Assembly (NCBI GenBank): GCA_023425025.1
Contig: JAFADG010000049.1
Coordinates: 1-17,667, forward strand
DNA from: Bacillota bacterium
Lineage (GTDB): Bacteria > Bacillota > Clostridia > Christensenellales > Aristaeellaceae
Direction of reading: 5' to 3'
DNA length: 17,667 nt
Within the stretch, counting starts at the first letter, position 1. Every line of letters begins with the position of its first letter. Under the pieces are notes generated by a model that was not told the origin of the DNA, made no database searches, and worked only from the letters and a program-made list of their open reading frames with translations. A program made the position numbers and the translations under genes. Shown piece by piece: positions 1 to 5,382 of this stretch.

Positions 1-127
1 CGGTGACCACATCGATATGGAAATCAAGCTGATCACCCCCATCGCCATCGAGCCGGGCCTCCGCTTCGCTATCCGCGAAGGCGGCCGCACCGTGGGCTCC
101 GGCGTCGTGGTTGACGTGATCGCGTAA
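1..127 (+). CDS. tuf: Elongation factor Tu, C-terminal fragment
   Basis: Only the last 42 codons are present; the reading frame starts at base 2 and the gene begins before the window. The fragment reads GDHIDMEIKLITPIAIEPG and ends GSGVVVDVIA before TAA at 125-127. This is the conserved end of EF-Tu domain 3, the beta-barrel that helps hold aminoacyl-tRNA. EF-Tu is the cytoplasmic GTPase that delivers aminoacyl-tRNA to the ribosome. The position just upstream of rpmG-secE-nusG is a common bacterial order. A hairpin follows the stop, and a new promoter lies before rpmG, so tuf probably ends its own transcript here. The identification is near certain although nothing of the G domain can be seen. 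Confidence 0.97.
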   Translation, partial: GDHIDMEIKLITPIAIEPGLRFAIREGGRTVGSGVVVDVIA

Positions 128-139
128 GGAAATTCAAGC

Positions 140-165
140 GCCTGCGGAAGTTTCCTTCCGCAGGC
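140..165 (+). terminator. Hairpin after tuf, probable weak terminator
   Basis: A perfect 11-bp stem (140-150 with 155-165) with a TTTC loop begins 12 nt after the tuf stop. The following bases (ATTGTGCC) are not a clean T-tract, so termination may be partial or the hairpin may mainly protect the 3' end. Confidence 0.55.
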
Positions 166-248
166 ATTGTGCCTATCCCACATGAGTAAGCTGACCATCC
201 CAGTAAGATCCGTCCGCTTCCCACACGGGGAGAGCGCGGGTTGAAACA

Positions 249-277
249 TTGACAGGCATTGTCAGATATGATACATT
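249..277 (+). promoter_or_regulatory. Sigma-A promoter for rpmG-secE-nusG
   Basis: A perfect TTGACA -35 (249-254) is followed after 17 bp by TACATT (272-277), preceded by TG at 269-270 as in extended -10 promoters. It lies between the tuf hairpin and rpmG. The -10 matches only 4 of 6, so the exact hexamer is less sure than the -35. Confidence 0.6.
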
Positions 278-322
278 GTATGGGCGCGTTTTTAACCCCC
301 AATCAGGCAGGAGGTGTCCAAA

Positions 323-484
323 GTGGCAAATGCCGTTCGCCAGAAGGTTGTTTTGGCCTGCACCGAGTGCAAGCAGCGCAATTACAACTCCATGAAAAAC
401 AAAAAGAATACGCCCGACCGGATTGAGCTGAGCAAATACTGCCGTTTTTGCAAAAAGCACACCGATCATAAGGAAACCAAGTGA
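323..484 (+). CDS. rpmG: 50S ribosomal protein L33
   Basis: This 53-residue protein starts at GTG, with GGAGG at 310-314. It begins MANAVRQKVVLACTECKQRN and is the usual size for bacterial L33 of the large ribosomal subunit. Two CxxC pairs (C13/C16 and C40/C43) form a complete zinc ribbon, so this is the zinc-binding (C+) form rather than the zinc-independent paralogue. The residue pattern RNYNSMKNKKNTPDRIELSKYC is reduced here to its conserved core, NYxxxKNKKNTPDRxELxKYC, which is diagnostic for L33. secE follows 28 nt later, and no tRNA-Trp gene fits in the gap, although one occurs there in some other bacteria. It was probably left out of automated long-ORF lists because of its length. Confidence 0.96.
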   Translation: MANAVRQKVVLACTECKQRNYNSMKNKKNTPDRIELSKYCRFCKKHTDHKETK

Positions 485-512
485 CCCAACCGATGCTGAG
501 GATGTGAAGAAC

Positions 513-776
513 ATGGCAGACGAGAAGAACGCCAAAAAGGACAAGGTTTCCTTCTTTGCGCGGGTGCTGCGCTTTTTCAAGCTGCTTCCCGGCCGCGTCG
601 CCACGCCGTTTAAGAACATGTGGCACGAATTGCGCAAGGTCACCTGGCCGACACGCACTGATCTTGTGAACTATACTGTCATTGTGCTTTTGTTCATACT
701 GGTCATGAGCGTAGTCATCGGCCTGTTGGACACGGGCGCCTCGCAGCTTGTGAGGCTGATTACCCCGACGTCTTGA
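513..776 (+). CDS. secE: Protein translocase subunit SecE
   Basis: SecE is the small essential subunit that clamps SecY in the SecYEG translocon in the cytoplasmic membrane. The 87-residue product has a basic N-terminal tail (MADEKNAKKDKVSFF), the SecE signature WHELRKVTWPTR at about residues 45-56, and a single transmembrane segment near YTVIVLLFILVMSVVIGLL. That is the short single-helix form typical of Gram-positive bacteria. An in-frame GTG at 504 would add three residues, but the GAGG at 498-501 is too close to it; the ATG at 513 gives an 11-nt spacing and the more usual N terminus. It lies between rpmG and nusG, probably in one transcript. A short inverted repeat spans its stop codon. 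Confidence 0.95.
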   Translation: MADEKNAKKDKVSFFARVLRFFKLLPGRVATPFKNMWHELRKVTWPTRTDLVNYTVIVLLFILVMSVVIGLLDTGASQLVRLITPTS

Positions 777-850
777 TGCCGGCGTCTTAGGTCGGGGCCG
801 GTATGCATGGGTTGCATGACTTATTCGTCCAGAAACATTAGGAGAGCCAT

Positions 851-1384
851 ATGACCGAAAAGAAAAAAGAGCCCTGCTGGTATGTGGTACATACCTATTC
901 GGGCTATGAGAACAAAGTCAAGGACAACCTGGAAAAGGCCGTTGAAAACAATGGCATGCAGGACCTGATCATGGAAGCCAGGGTTCCTGTGGAGGATGTC
1001 GTTGAAATCAAAAATGGCAAGCGGGTCAAGTCCCAGCGCAAGATATATCCCGGCTACGTGCTGGTGAAGATGATCGAAACCAGCGAAAGCTGGTATGTTG
1101 TGCGCAATACCCGCGGCGTCACCGGCTTTGTGGGCCCGGACAGCAAGCCCATCCCCCTGACGGAGGAAGAAGTTGAGAAGATGCTCAACTGCGAAAAGCA
1201 GTCGGTGGAGTTTGGCATTGCCATTGGCGAAGAGGTTCGCATTCTTTCCGGCCCGCTGGAGAACTTCACAGGTACGGTTCTTGATGTGGATACCATCAGG
1301 CAGAAGCTGAACGTCAAGGTCAAAATGTTCCTTGGCCGCGAGATGCCGGTGGAGGTCGCCCTGGACCAGGTGGAGAAGGTTTAA
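851..1384 (+). CDS. nusG: Transcription termination/antitermination factor NusG
   Basis: NusG binds the clamp of RNA polymerase and modulates pausing, termination and coupling to translation. The 177-residue product has the NGN domain at the N terminus (CWYVVHTYSGYENKVKDNL, then RKIYPGYVLVKM and WYVVRNTRGVTGFVG) and a KOW domain at the C terminus (about residues 122-177, beginning near GEEVRILSGPLENFTG). Length and both domains are normal for the family. The start is supported by AGGAGA just upstream. It sits directly after secE, the classical bacterial pairing, and before rplK. The 126-nt gap after it is filled with hairpins, so transcription could be attenuated or processed between nusG and rplK. 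Confidence 0.98.
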   Translation: MTEKKKEPCWYVVHTYSGYENKVKDNLEKAVENNGMQDLIMEARVPVEDVVEIKNGKRVKSQRKIYPGYVLVKMIETSESWYVVRNTRGVTGFVGPDSKPIPLTEEEVEKMLNCEKQSVEFGIAIGEEVRILSGPLENFTGTVLDVDTIRQKLNVKVKMFLGREMPVEVALDQVEKV

Positions 1385-1391
1385 GCTTTAC

Positions 1392-1454
1392 CGCCGGCTA
1401 TGCCGGCGTGAAGGCTGCGGTTTATACCGCATGCTGCCGCAGCTTATGCTGCGG
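1392..1454 (+). promoter_or_regulatory. rplK leader: three tandem tiny hairpins
   Basis: Three perfect hairpins stand in series: 1392-1398 with 1402-1408 (loop TAT), 1416-1421 with 1426-1431 (loop TTAT), and 1437-1443 with 1448-1454 (loop TTAT). The heptamer GCTGCGG occurs at 1414-1420 and 1448-1454, and both copies are complementary to CCGCAGC at 1437-1443, so hairpins 2 and 3 compete with one alternative pairing. No T-tract follows, so these are not simple terminators. They may be an attenuation, processing or stability region. The structure is seen; the role is inferred. Confidence 0.55.
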
Positions 1455-1487
1455 GTGGGAGGAACGCCAAGCGTTCCGCAGGACCAC
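1455..1487 (+). promoter_or_regulatory. Candidate L1-binding site in the rplK leader
   Basis: GTGG (1455-1458) can pair with CCAC (1484-1487). Inside lie GA, then a perfect 7-bp hairpin (1461-1467 with 1471-1477, loop CAA), then GCAGGA on the 3' side. This matches the general plan of the 23S rRNA L1 site: GGUGG-GAGG, a distal helix, an asymmetric 3' loop and CCACC. The 3' loop (GCAGGA) departs from the rRNA AAAUA, so this copy is weaker than the one before rplA. It lies 8 nt before the rplK Shine-Dalgarno, as expected for translational repression. Confidence 0.5.
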
Positions 1488-1510
1488 ATTTTGTAGGAGG
1501 TGCCATCTAT

Positions 1511-1936
1511 ATGGCAAAGAAAGTTACCGCCATCGTCAAGCTGCAGGTGAACGCGGCCAAGGCCACGCCTGCACCGCCTATCGGCCCCGCTTTGGGTCAG
1601 CACGGCGTCAACATCCCCGGCTTCTGCAAGGAGTTCAACGAGCGTACGGCCAAGCAGGCGGGTCTTGTGATCCCCGTGGTCATCACCGTTTTCTCCGACC
1701 GCACCTTTACCTTCATTACCAAGACGCCCCCCGCGCCCGTGCTCATCAAAAAGGCACTGGGTCTTGAGAGCGCCAGCGCCAGGCCCAACAAGGATAAGGT
1801 TGGCAAATTGACCAAGGCGCAGGTCCGCGAAATCGCTACGGCCAAAATGCCCGACCTGAACGCTGCCAGCATCGAAGCCGCCATGAGCATGGTGGCCGGC
1901 ACCGCCCGCAGTATGGGCATCACGGTAGAAGAGTAA
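1511..1936 (+). CDS. rplK: 50S ribosomal protein L11
   Basis: L11 binds the GTPase-associated centre of 23S rRNA and takes part in factor-dependent GTP hydrolysis and RelA/Rel stringent signalling. The 141-residue length is exact for the family. The N-terminal domain contains the proline-rich PAPPIGPALGQHGVNIPGF, and the C-terminal RNA-binding domain contains the KVGKLTKAQVREIA and SMVAGTARSMGI segments. The start ATG has GTAGGAGG 10 nt upstream. The gene follows nusG after a structured leader and precedes rplA, the usual L11 operon pair. Expression is likely to be controlled by L1 through the element just upstream. Confidence 0.98.
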   Translation: MAKKVTAIVKLQVNAAKATPAPPIGPALGQHGVNIPGFCKEFNERTAKQAGLVIPVVITVFSDRTFTFITKTPPAPVLIKKALGLESASARPNKDKVGKLTKAQVREIATAKMPDLNAASIEAAMSMVAGTARSMGITVEE

Positions 1937-1979
1937 GGGTTCCATCGAAAAGGTGACGCAGTCATTTTTTCGGTATATT

Positions 1980-2010
1980 TGTGGGAGGACAGAGTGCCGC
2001 TAATACCACA
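1980..2010 (+). promoter_or_regulatory. L1-binding site mimic before rplA
   Basis: TGTGG (1980-1984) pairs with CCACA (2006-2010). The 5' side continues GAGG and the 3' side reads CC-GCTAATA-CCAC. The corresponding E. coli 23S rRNA L1 site, from memory, reads GGUGGGAGG and CC-UUGAAAUA-CCACC, so both the helix and the asymmetric internal loop are copied. The element ends 1 nt before the rplA Shine-Dalgarno (GGGAGGA, 2012-2018). L1 binding would block ribosome loading, giving feedback control of L1 synthesis. The match is direct; regulation is inferred from the known L1 autoregulation of the L11 operon. Confidence 0.75.
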
Positions 2011-2027
2011 TGGGAGGAAAGTTTGAC

Positions 2028-2717
2028 ATGACTCATGGAAAGAAATATGTCGACAGCAAAAAGCTGATCGATCCCCTCAAGGCGTATGATCCTACCGAGG
2101 CCATTGATCTGGTTTTGAAGACCAGCAAGGCCAAGTTTGACGAGACGGTGGAAATTTCCGTCCGCCTGGGCGTTGACCCCCGCCATGCCGACCAGCAGGT
2201 CCGCGGCGCCGTGGTTTTGCCCCATGGCACCGGCCGCACGGTTCGCGTGCTGGTATTTGCCAAGAATGATAAGGCCAAGGAAGCGGAAGCCGCCGGCGCC
2301 GATTTCGTGGGCGCGGAAGACCTCGTTGCCAAAATCCAGGGCGAAAACTGGTTCGGGTTTGACGTCTGCGTCGCTACCCCTGACATGATGGGTGTCGTCG
2401 GCCGTCTGGGCCGCGTGCTGGGCCCCAAGGGCTTGATGCCCAACCCCAAGTCCGGCACCGTGACCATGGACGTGGCCAAGGCCATCGCCGAGATCAAAGC
2501 CGGTAAAGTGGAATACAGGGTGGACAAAACCTCCATCGTGCATTGCCCCATCGGCAAGTCTTCCTTCGGCCAGGAGAAGCTGACGGAGAACCTTGCCTCA
2601 CTGATGGAAGCCATCAACAAAGCCAAGCCTTCTGCCGCCAAGGGCACCTATCTGCGCTCCGTATACCTGAGCAGCACCATGGGTCCCGCCGTAAAGGTAA
2701 ACGCCCAGAAGTTCTAA
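2028..2717 (+). CDS. rplA: 50S ribosomal protein L1
   Basis: L1 forms the mobile L1 stalk near the ribosomal E site and in many bacteria also represses its own operon by binding mRNA. The 229-residue product has the normal length and the signatures VRGAVVLPHGTGRTVRVLVF, GRLGRVLGPKGLMPNPKSGT and a C-terminal SSTMGPAVKVN. ATG 2028 is chosen because GGGAGGA (2012-2018) lies 9 nt upstream; an in-frame ATG at 2010 would place that site inside the gene. The upstream element at 1980-2010 mimics the 23S L1 site. A strong terminator follows the stop, so rplJ-rplL, the usual downstream genes, are not in this transcript or in this window. Confidence 0.98.
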   Translation: MTHGKKYVDSKKLIDPLKAYDPTEAIDLVLKTSKAKFDETVEISVRLGVDPRHADQQVRGAVVLPHGTGRTVRVLVFAKNDKAKEAEAAGADFVGAEDLVAKIQGENWFGFDVCVATPDMMGVVGRLGRVLGPKGLMPNPKSGTVTMDVAKAIAEIKAGKVEYRVDKTSIVHCPIGKSSFGQEKLTENLASLMEAINKAKPSAAKGTYLRSVYLSSTMGPAVKVNAQKF

Positions 2718-2732
2718 GCCTCGCTTTCAGCT

Positions 2733-2766
2733 AAAGTGGCCAAGCGCTCTGCGCTTGGCCACTTTT
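2733..2766 (+). terminator. Intrinsic terminator after rplA
   Basis: A perfect 15-bp stem (2733-2747 with 2751-2765) with a TCT loop is followed by a short T run. It begins 15 nt after the rplA stop and closes the ribosomal operon. The A-rich 5' edge means it could also act on the other strand. Confidence 0.92.
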
Positions 2767-2815
2767 ACATAATCTTGAATGATTTGCTTTTGGAAGGGTT
2801 TTCCGATCCAAAATC

Positions 2816-2844
2816 TTGAGATATGAAATATCTTGTGGTATACT
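2816..2844 (+). promoter_or_regulatory. Promoter of the DtxR/MntR-type regulator with spacer palindrome
   Basis: TTGAGA (2816-2821) and TATACT (2839-2844) are separated by 17 bp, with TG at 2836-2837 giving an extended -10. AGATAT-GAA-ATATCT (2819-2833), a perfect 6-3-6 inverted repeat, overlaps the -35 and fills most of the spacer. This is a natural operator position, perhaps for autoregulation by the adjacent regulator. Confidence 0.75.
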
Positions 2845-2890
2845 GGGAAAAAGTTCAGGCTTTGCCCGATAGGAATATGAGGAATCAACG

Positions 2891-3259
2891 ATGAAAATGC
2901 AAGAATCCGGCGAAAATTATTTGGAGTCTATTCTGATCCTGTCCCAGGAAAAGGGAATGGTGCGCTCCATCGATATCGTCAATGCCATGAGCTTCAGCAA
3001 GCCCAGCATCAGCAACGCGATGCGGCGGTTGAGGGAGAATGGTTATATCAAAATGGACCGTAGCGGCTTTATCACGCTGACAGAGCAGGGGAGGACCGTG
3101 GCCGAATCGGTATACGAGCGTCACCGGTTGCTGACGGAATACCTGATCAGCCTTGGTGTCAGCGAGAAAACGGCGGCGGAGGATGCGTGCCGTGTGGAGC
3201 ATGTGTTAAGCCAGGAAACCTTCGACTGCATCAAGAGCCATATGGAGTCCAGATCTTGA
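2891..3259 (+). CDS. DtxR/MntR-family metal-dependent transcriptional regulator
   Basis: This 122-residue cytoplasmic repressor has an N-terminal winged helix-turn-helix (about residues 20-65, including VRSIDIVNAMSFSKPSISNAM) and a metal-binding dimerisation domain, without the C-terminal SH3-like domain of full DtxR. Such short forms are common in Clostridia and normally sense Fe2+ or Mn2+. Aligning by eye to MntR/DtxR gives likely ligands E12, H78, C100, E103 and H104, with Cys as in DtxR. The first ligand position (DtxR Met10, MntR Asp8) is N9 here, which is unusual and leaves the metal preference open. ATG 2891 is preceded by GAGGAA. The promoter contains a palindrome suited to autoregulation. 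No metal transporter gene is adjacent. Confidence 0.9.
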   Translation: MKMQESGENYLESILILSQEKGMVRSIDIVNAMSFSKPSISNAMRRLRENGYIKMDRSGFITLTEQGRTVAESVYERHRLLTEYLISLGVSEKTAAEDACRVEHVLSQETFDCIKSHMESRS

Positions 3260-3317
3260 CCACCGCAGCGGGCCGCCTGCGCACGGACGGCCCAGGGCGG
3301 TGAAGGAGTGGAATGCC

Positions 3318-3788
3318 GTGGGTGTGGAAATTACTTTGCTGGTGCTGATGGCCGCGGGCCTTGCGGCAGCCGTGGTTTTGCATGTGCACGACAAGCGCCA
3401 TACGAAGCGGGAAAGCGTTCGCCAGGAAAAAATGCGAAACGGCGAGCTGTACCAGGAGCTTGCCGACATCCTCCGCAGGTGCAAACGGCGCTATGTTGAG
3501 CAGGTAACGATACGGCAGGAGTGCGTGGAGTTTAAAATGATGGTGCCGGCCGGGCGGAAGGTGGTATTTTTGCTGGAAGCCCGCGGGTTCCGTCCGCTTT
3601 CACCTCAGCGGCAGCACACATTGTGCCAGCTCCTGGTGCAGGATATCCCGGTGCTGGGCGATAAGAGCCGCTATACGGTCCGCAAAGAAAAAAAGCCTCT
3701 TCCCAATGGGGAAAAGGCCGTCGAATATATCTATACCATGAAGATCGGTTACAAGGATGCGCTGAACCGGGCGCCATACTACATGTAG
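3318..3788 (+). CDS. Small membrane-anchored protein of unknown function
   Basis: I do not recognise this 156-residue protein. One transmembrane segment lies at the N terminus (roughly residues 3-22, VEITLLVLMAAGLAAAVVLHV), followed by a basic stretch (HDKRHTKRESVRQEK) and a soluble, probably cytoplasmic domain ending GYKDALNRAPYYM. No catalytic motif is visible. GTG 3318 is chosen because AAGGAG (3303-3308) is 9 nt upstream; an in-frame GTG at 3300 has no such site. It lies 58 nt after the metalloregulator and may be co-transcribed. Its last 10 bp overlap recO tail to tail, and the recO terminator lies inside its coding sequence. A GC-rich 6-bp inverted repeat (3270-3275 with 3288-3293) lies in the gap before it. 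Confidence 0.7.
   Translation: MGVEITLLVLMAAGLAAAVVLHVHDKRHTKRESVRQEKMRNGELYQELADILRRCKRRYVEQVTIRQECVEFKMMVPAGRKVVFLLEARGFRPLSPQRQHTLCQLLVQDIPVLGDKSRYTVRKEKKPLPNGEKAVEYIYTMKIGYKDALNRAPYYM
3688..3718 (-). terminator. recO operon terminator inside the opposite gene
   Basis: On the - strand a 10-bp stem (3718-3709 with 3704-3695, one G-U pair, loop CATT) is followed by seven T residues (3694-3688). It starts about 60 nt past the recO stop. The G-U pair forms only in the - strand transcript (it would be a C-A mismatch on +), which supports function on this strand. It lies within the coding region of the convergent membrane protein. Confidence 0.85.
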
Positions 3789-4522
3789 GGTGAAGCGTCC
3801 TCCCATACCGGGCCGGCCTTGATCGGTTTTTCCAGCCGCGTTTCCACGTAGCAGCGCAGGCTGTCAAAGGGGGCGTCCTTGCCGGCAAGCTCCGCCGAGG
3901 ATTCCGGTCCATCCCGAAAAACGGTCCGAAGCCAGTTTGCCTGCCCTTGTGTCAAGGGTGGGTTGTTTTTTGCATGGCAGCACAGAGAACATGCAAGGCC
4001 GCCGGCGTCGCAGTCAAAGGATGCCTGTTCTGCTTCCTCCAGCTTTTTCCCGCAGTGGACACAGTGGTAAAGCCGGGGCTTGTAGCCAAGCAAGCTGGCA
4101 TAATGCAAAAGAAAGCCGGATACAAGGCCGCGGCGGTCTTCTTTGCCGTAGGCCAGGCAATGCAGGCTTTTTACCAGAAGCCAAAAAAGCGGGCCGCTTT
4201 CCTCGCCCGGCTGCGCGGCGGCTTCCGTAAGGTTCAGCAAATAGGCGCCGCAGGACAAGAGGCCGTAATCCAGCCGGAGCGGGTAAAAGCTGTCGTGCAG
4301 CGTACAGGCGGTCAGTATGTTTTTATCCCGCTGGGAAAACAGTACATACTCGCCCGTGCAGAACACCTCGCTGGCGCTCATCAGGGGCGACTTGGGCCGG
4401 CGGCACCCGCGGGACAACGCCTCCACCCGCCCCATGGCCGGCGTCAGAAGGGTGAGCATGCGGTCGTTGTCCCGATAATTCACGCCCCGGAGCACGATGG
4501 CGGAAACAGTAATGGCAGGCAT
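3779..4522 (-). CDS. recO: DNA repair protein RecO
   Basis: RecO works with RecF and RecR to load RecA onto SSB-coated single-stranded DNA during gap repair and recombination. The 247-residue product has the family N terminus (ITVSAIVLRGVNYRDNDRMLTLLT), an OB-fold, then a helical region with a zinc-finger-like cysteine set: CVHCGKKL, then C-rich CDAGGLACSLC. ATG 4522 is chosen over an in-frame ATG at 4561 because GGAGG lies directly upstream and homologues begin here. It follows the second ABC permease by 60 nt on the same strand with no visible terminator, so it may be read from the ABC promoter. Its 3' end overlaps the convergent gene by 10 bp. Confidence 0.95.
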   Translation of the reverse strand: MPAITVSAIVLRGVNYRDNDRMLTLLTPAMGRVEALSRGCRRPKSPLMSASEVFCTGEYVLFSQRDKNILTACTLHDSFYPLRLDYGLLSCGAYLLNLTEAAAQPGEESGPLFWLLVKSLHCLAYGKEDRRGLVSGFLLHYASLLGYKPRLYHCVHCGKKLEEAEQASFDCDAGGLACSLCCHAKNNPPLTQGQANWLRTVFRDGPESSAELAGKDAPFDSLRCYVETRLEKPIKAGPVWEDASPYM

Positions 4523-4582
4523 AAAACCTCCAGCGCTTGGGATGCGACAAGCATACCACAATTCAAACTGATTAGAAAGGGG

Positions 4583-5380
4583 TCAGCTGCCGGTTGACCT
4601 GTATTTGCGCACGCCCATCCGCCATACCAGCAGCATCAGGCCGAGCACGGCAAAGCCGGACAGGGGCGAGACGAAGGCCATCCACGGCGCTTCCCCCAAA
4701 AGGGGTTTTTCAAGGATATAGGCGGCGGGCAGATGGAGCGCCAGCCCAAAGGGCGCGACGAACAAGAACAGCGCGCGCATGGGCTTGGGATAGATGTCGA
4801 TGGGATATTGGCAGGCGGTGCGCCCGCCGTAGGTGAGTATGTTTATCATTTCAATGCTTTTTACAGAAAAGATGCAGAGCACGGCCTCGATGAGGAACAG
4901 GCCCAGCAGCAGGGCAAAGGCGCCGGCCAGGGCGATGGAAAGGCAGGCGAGCTTTGGGGCCGTCCATACAAGGCCGGTAAGGCGGGTAGCCATGGCCATG
5001 GCCGCAAGGCCCACCAGCGCGCTGCCCAGGCGCCTTGGGTCCATTTGCCCGAACAGCACCTGCGCAAAAGCGCTTCTTGGCCGCAGCAGCACCGTGTCAA
5101 AGCCGCCGGACTGCACCATGGGTGAAAAGCTGCTGATCCCCCTGCCAAACCATTCCACCAGGGAAAACGCAAACTGCATCATGCCAAAGAACATAAGTAT
5201 TTCCCCGCCGCTCCACTGGCCCAGGGCAGAAAAGCGCCCGAACAAAAGCAGCACTGCGCCCAGCTCTCCGCCGGTCATGGCGGCCATGGCCACCGTATGC
5301 CAGAAGAAGGAGCCGGGGTATTGCAAATGACTCTTTAGGAGCATGCGGGAGGCGTGCAGGCCGTATTTCAGCGTATCCAT
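4583..5380 (-). CDS. ABC-2 family transporter permease (second subunit)
   Basis: This 265-residue integral membrane protein has about six hydrophobic segments, for example FFWHTVAMAAMTGGELGAVLLLF, LACLSIALAGAFALLLGLFLIEAVL, and a C-terminal FAVLGLMLLVWRMGVRKY. It resembles the COG3694-type permeases that occur with COG4586 ATPases and COG4587 permeases; these predicted exporters have no firmly established substrate. The family motif FDTVLLRPRS is present near residues 95-105. ATG 5380 has GGGAGGG 5 nt upstream and sits 2 nt after the stop of the first permease, so the two are tightly coupled. A longer open frame extends upstream to 5761, but that part overlaps the other permease and is a shadow. 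Confidence 0.88.
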   Translation of the reverse strand: MDTLKYGLHASRMLLKSHLQYPGSFFWHTVAMAAMTGGELGAVLLLFGRFSALGQWSGGEILMFFGMMQFAFSLVEWFGRGISSFSPMVQSGGFDTVLLRPRSAFAQVLFGQMDPRRLGSALVGLAAMAMATRLTGLVWTAPKLACLSIALAGAFALLLGLFLIEAVLCIFSVKSIEMINILTYGGRTACQYPIDIYPKPMRALFLFVAPFGLALHLPAAYILEKPLLGEAPWMAFVSPLSGFAVLGLMLLVWRMGVRKYRSTGS

Positions 5381-5382
5381 TC

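Noticed and set aside
485..512. tRNA-Trp gene between rpmG and secE
   Set aside because: The gap is only 28 nt, too short for a tRNA.
2718..2815. L10 leader and rplJ
   Set aside because: Only a terminator hairpin and AT-rich sequence are present, and no L10-like reading frame follows.
3947..4597. 216-codon frame on the + strand
   Set aside because: It is opposite recO, which has clear family motifs including its cysteine cluster.
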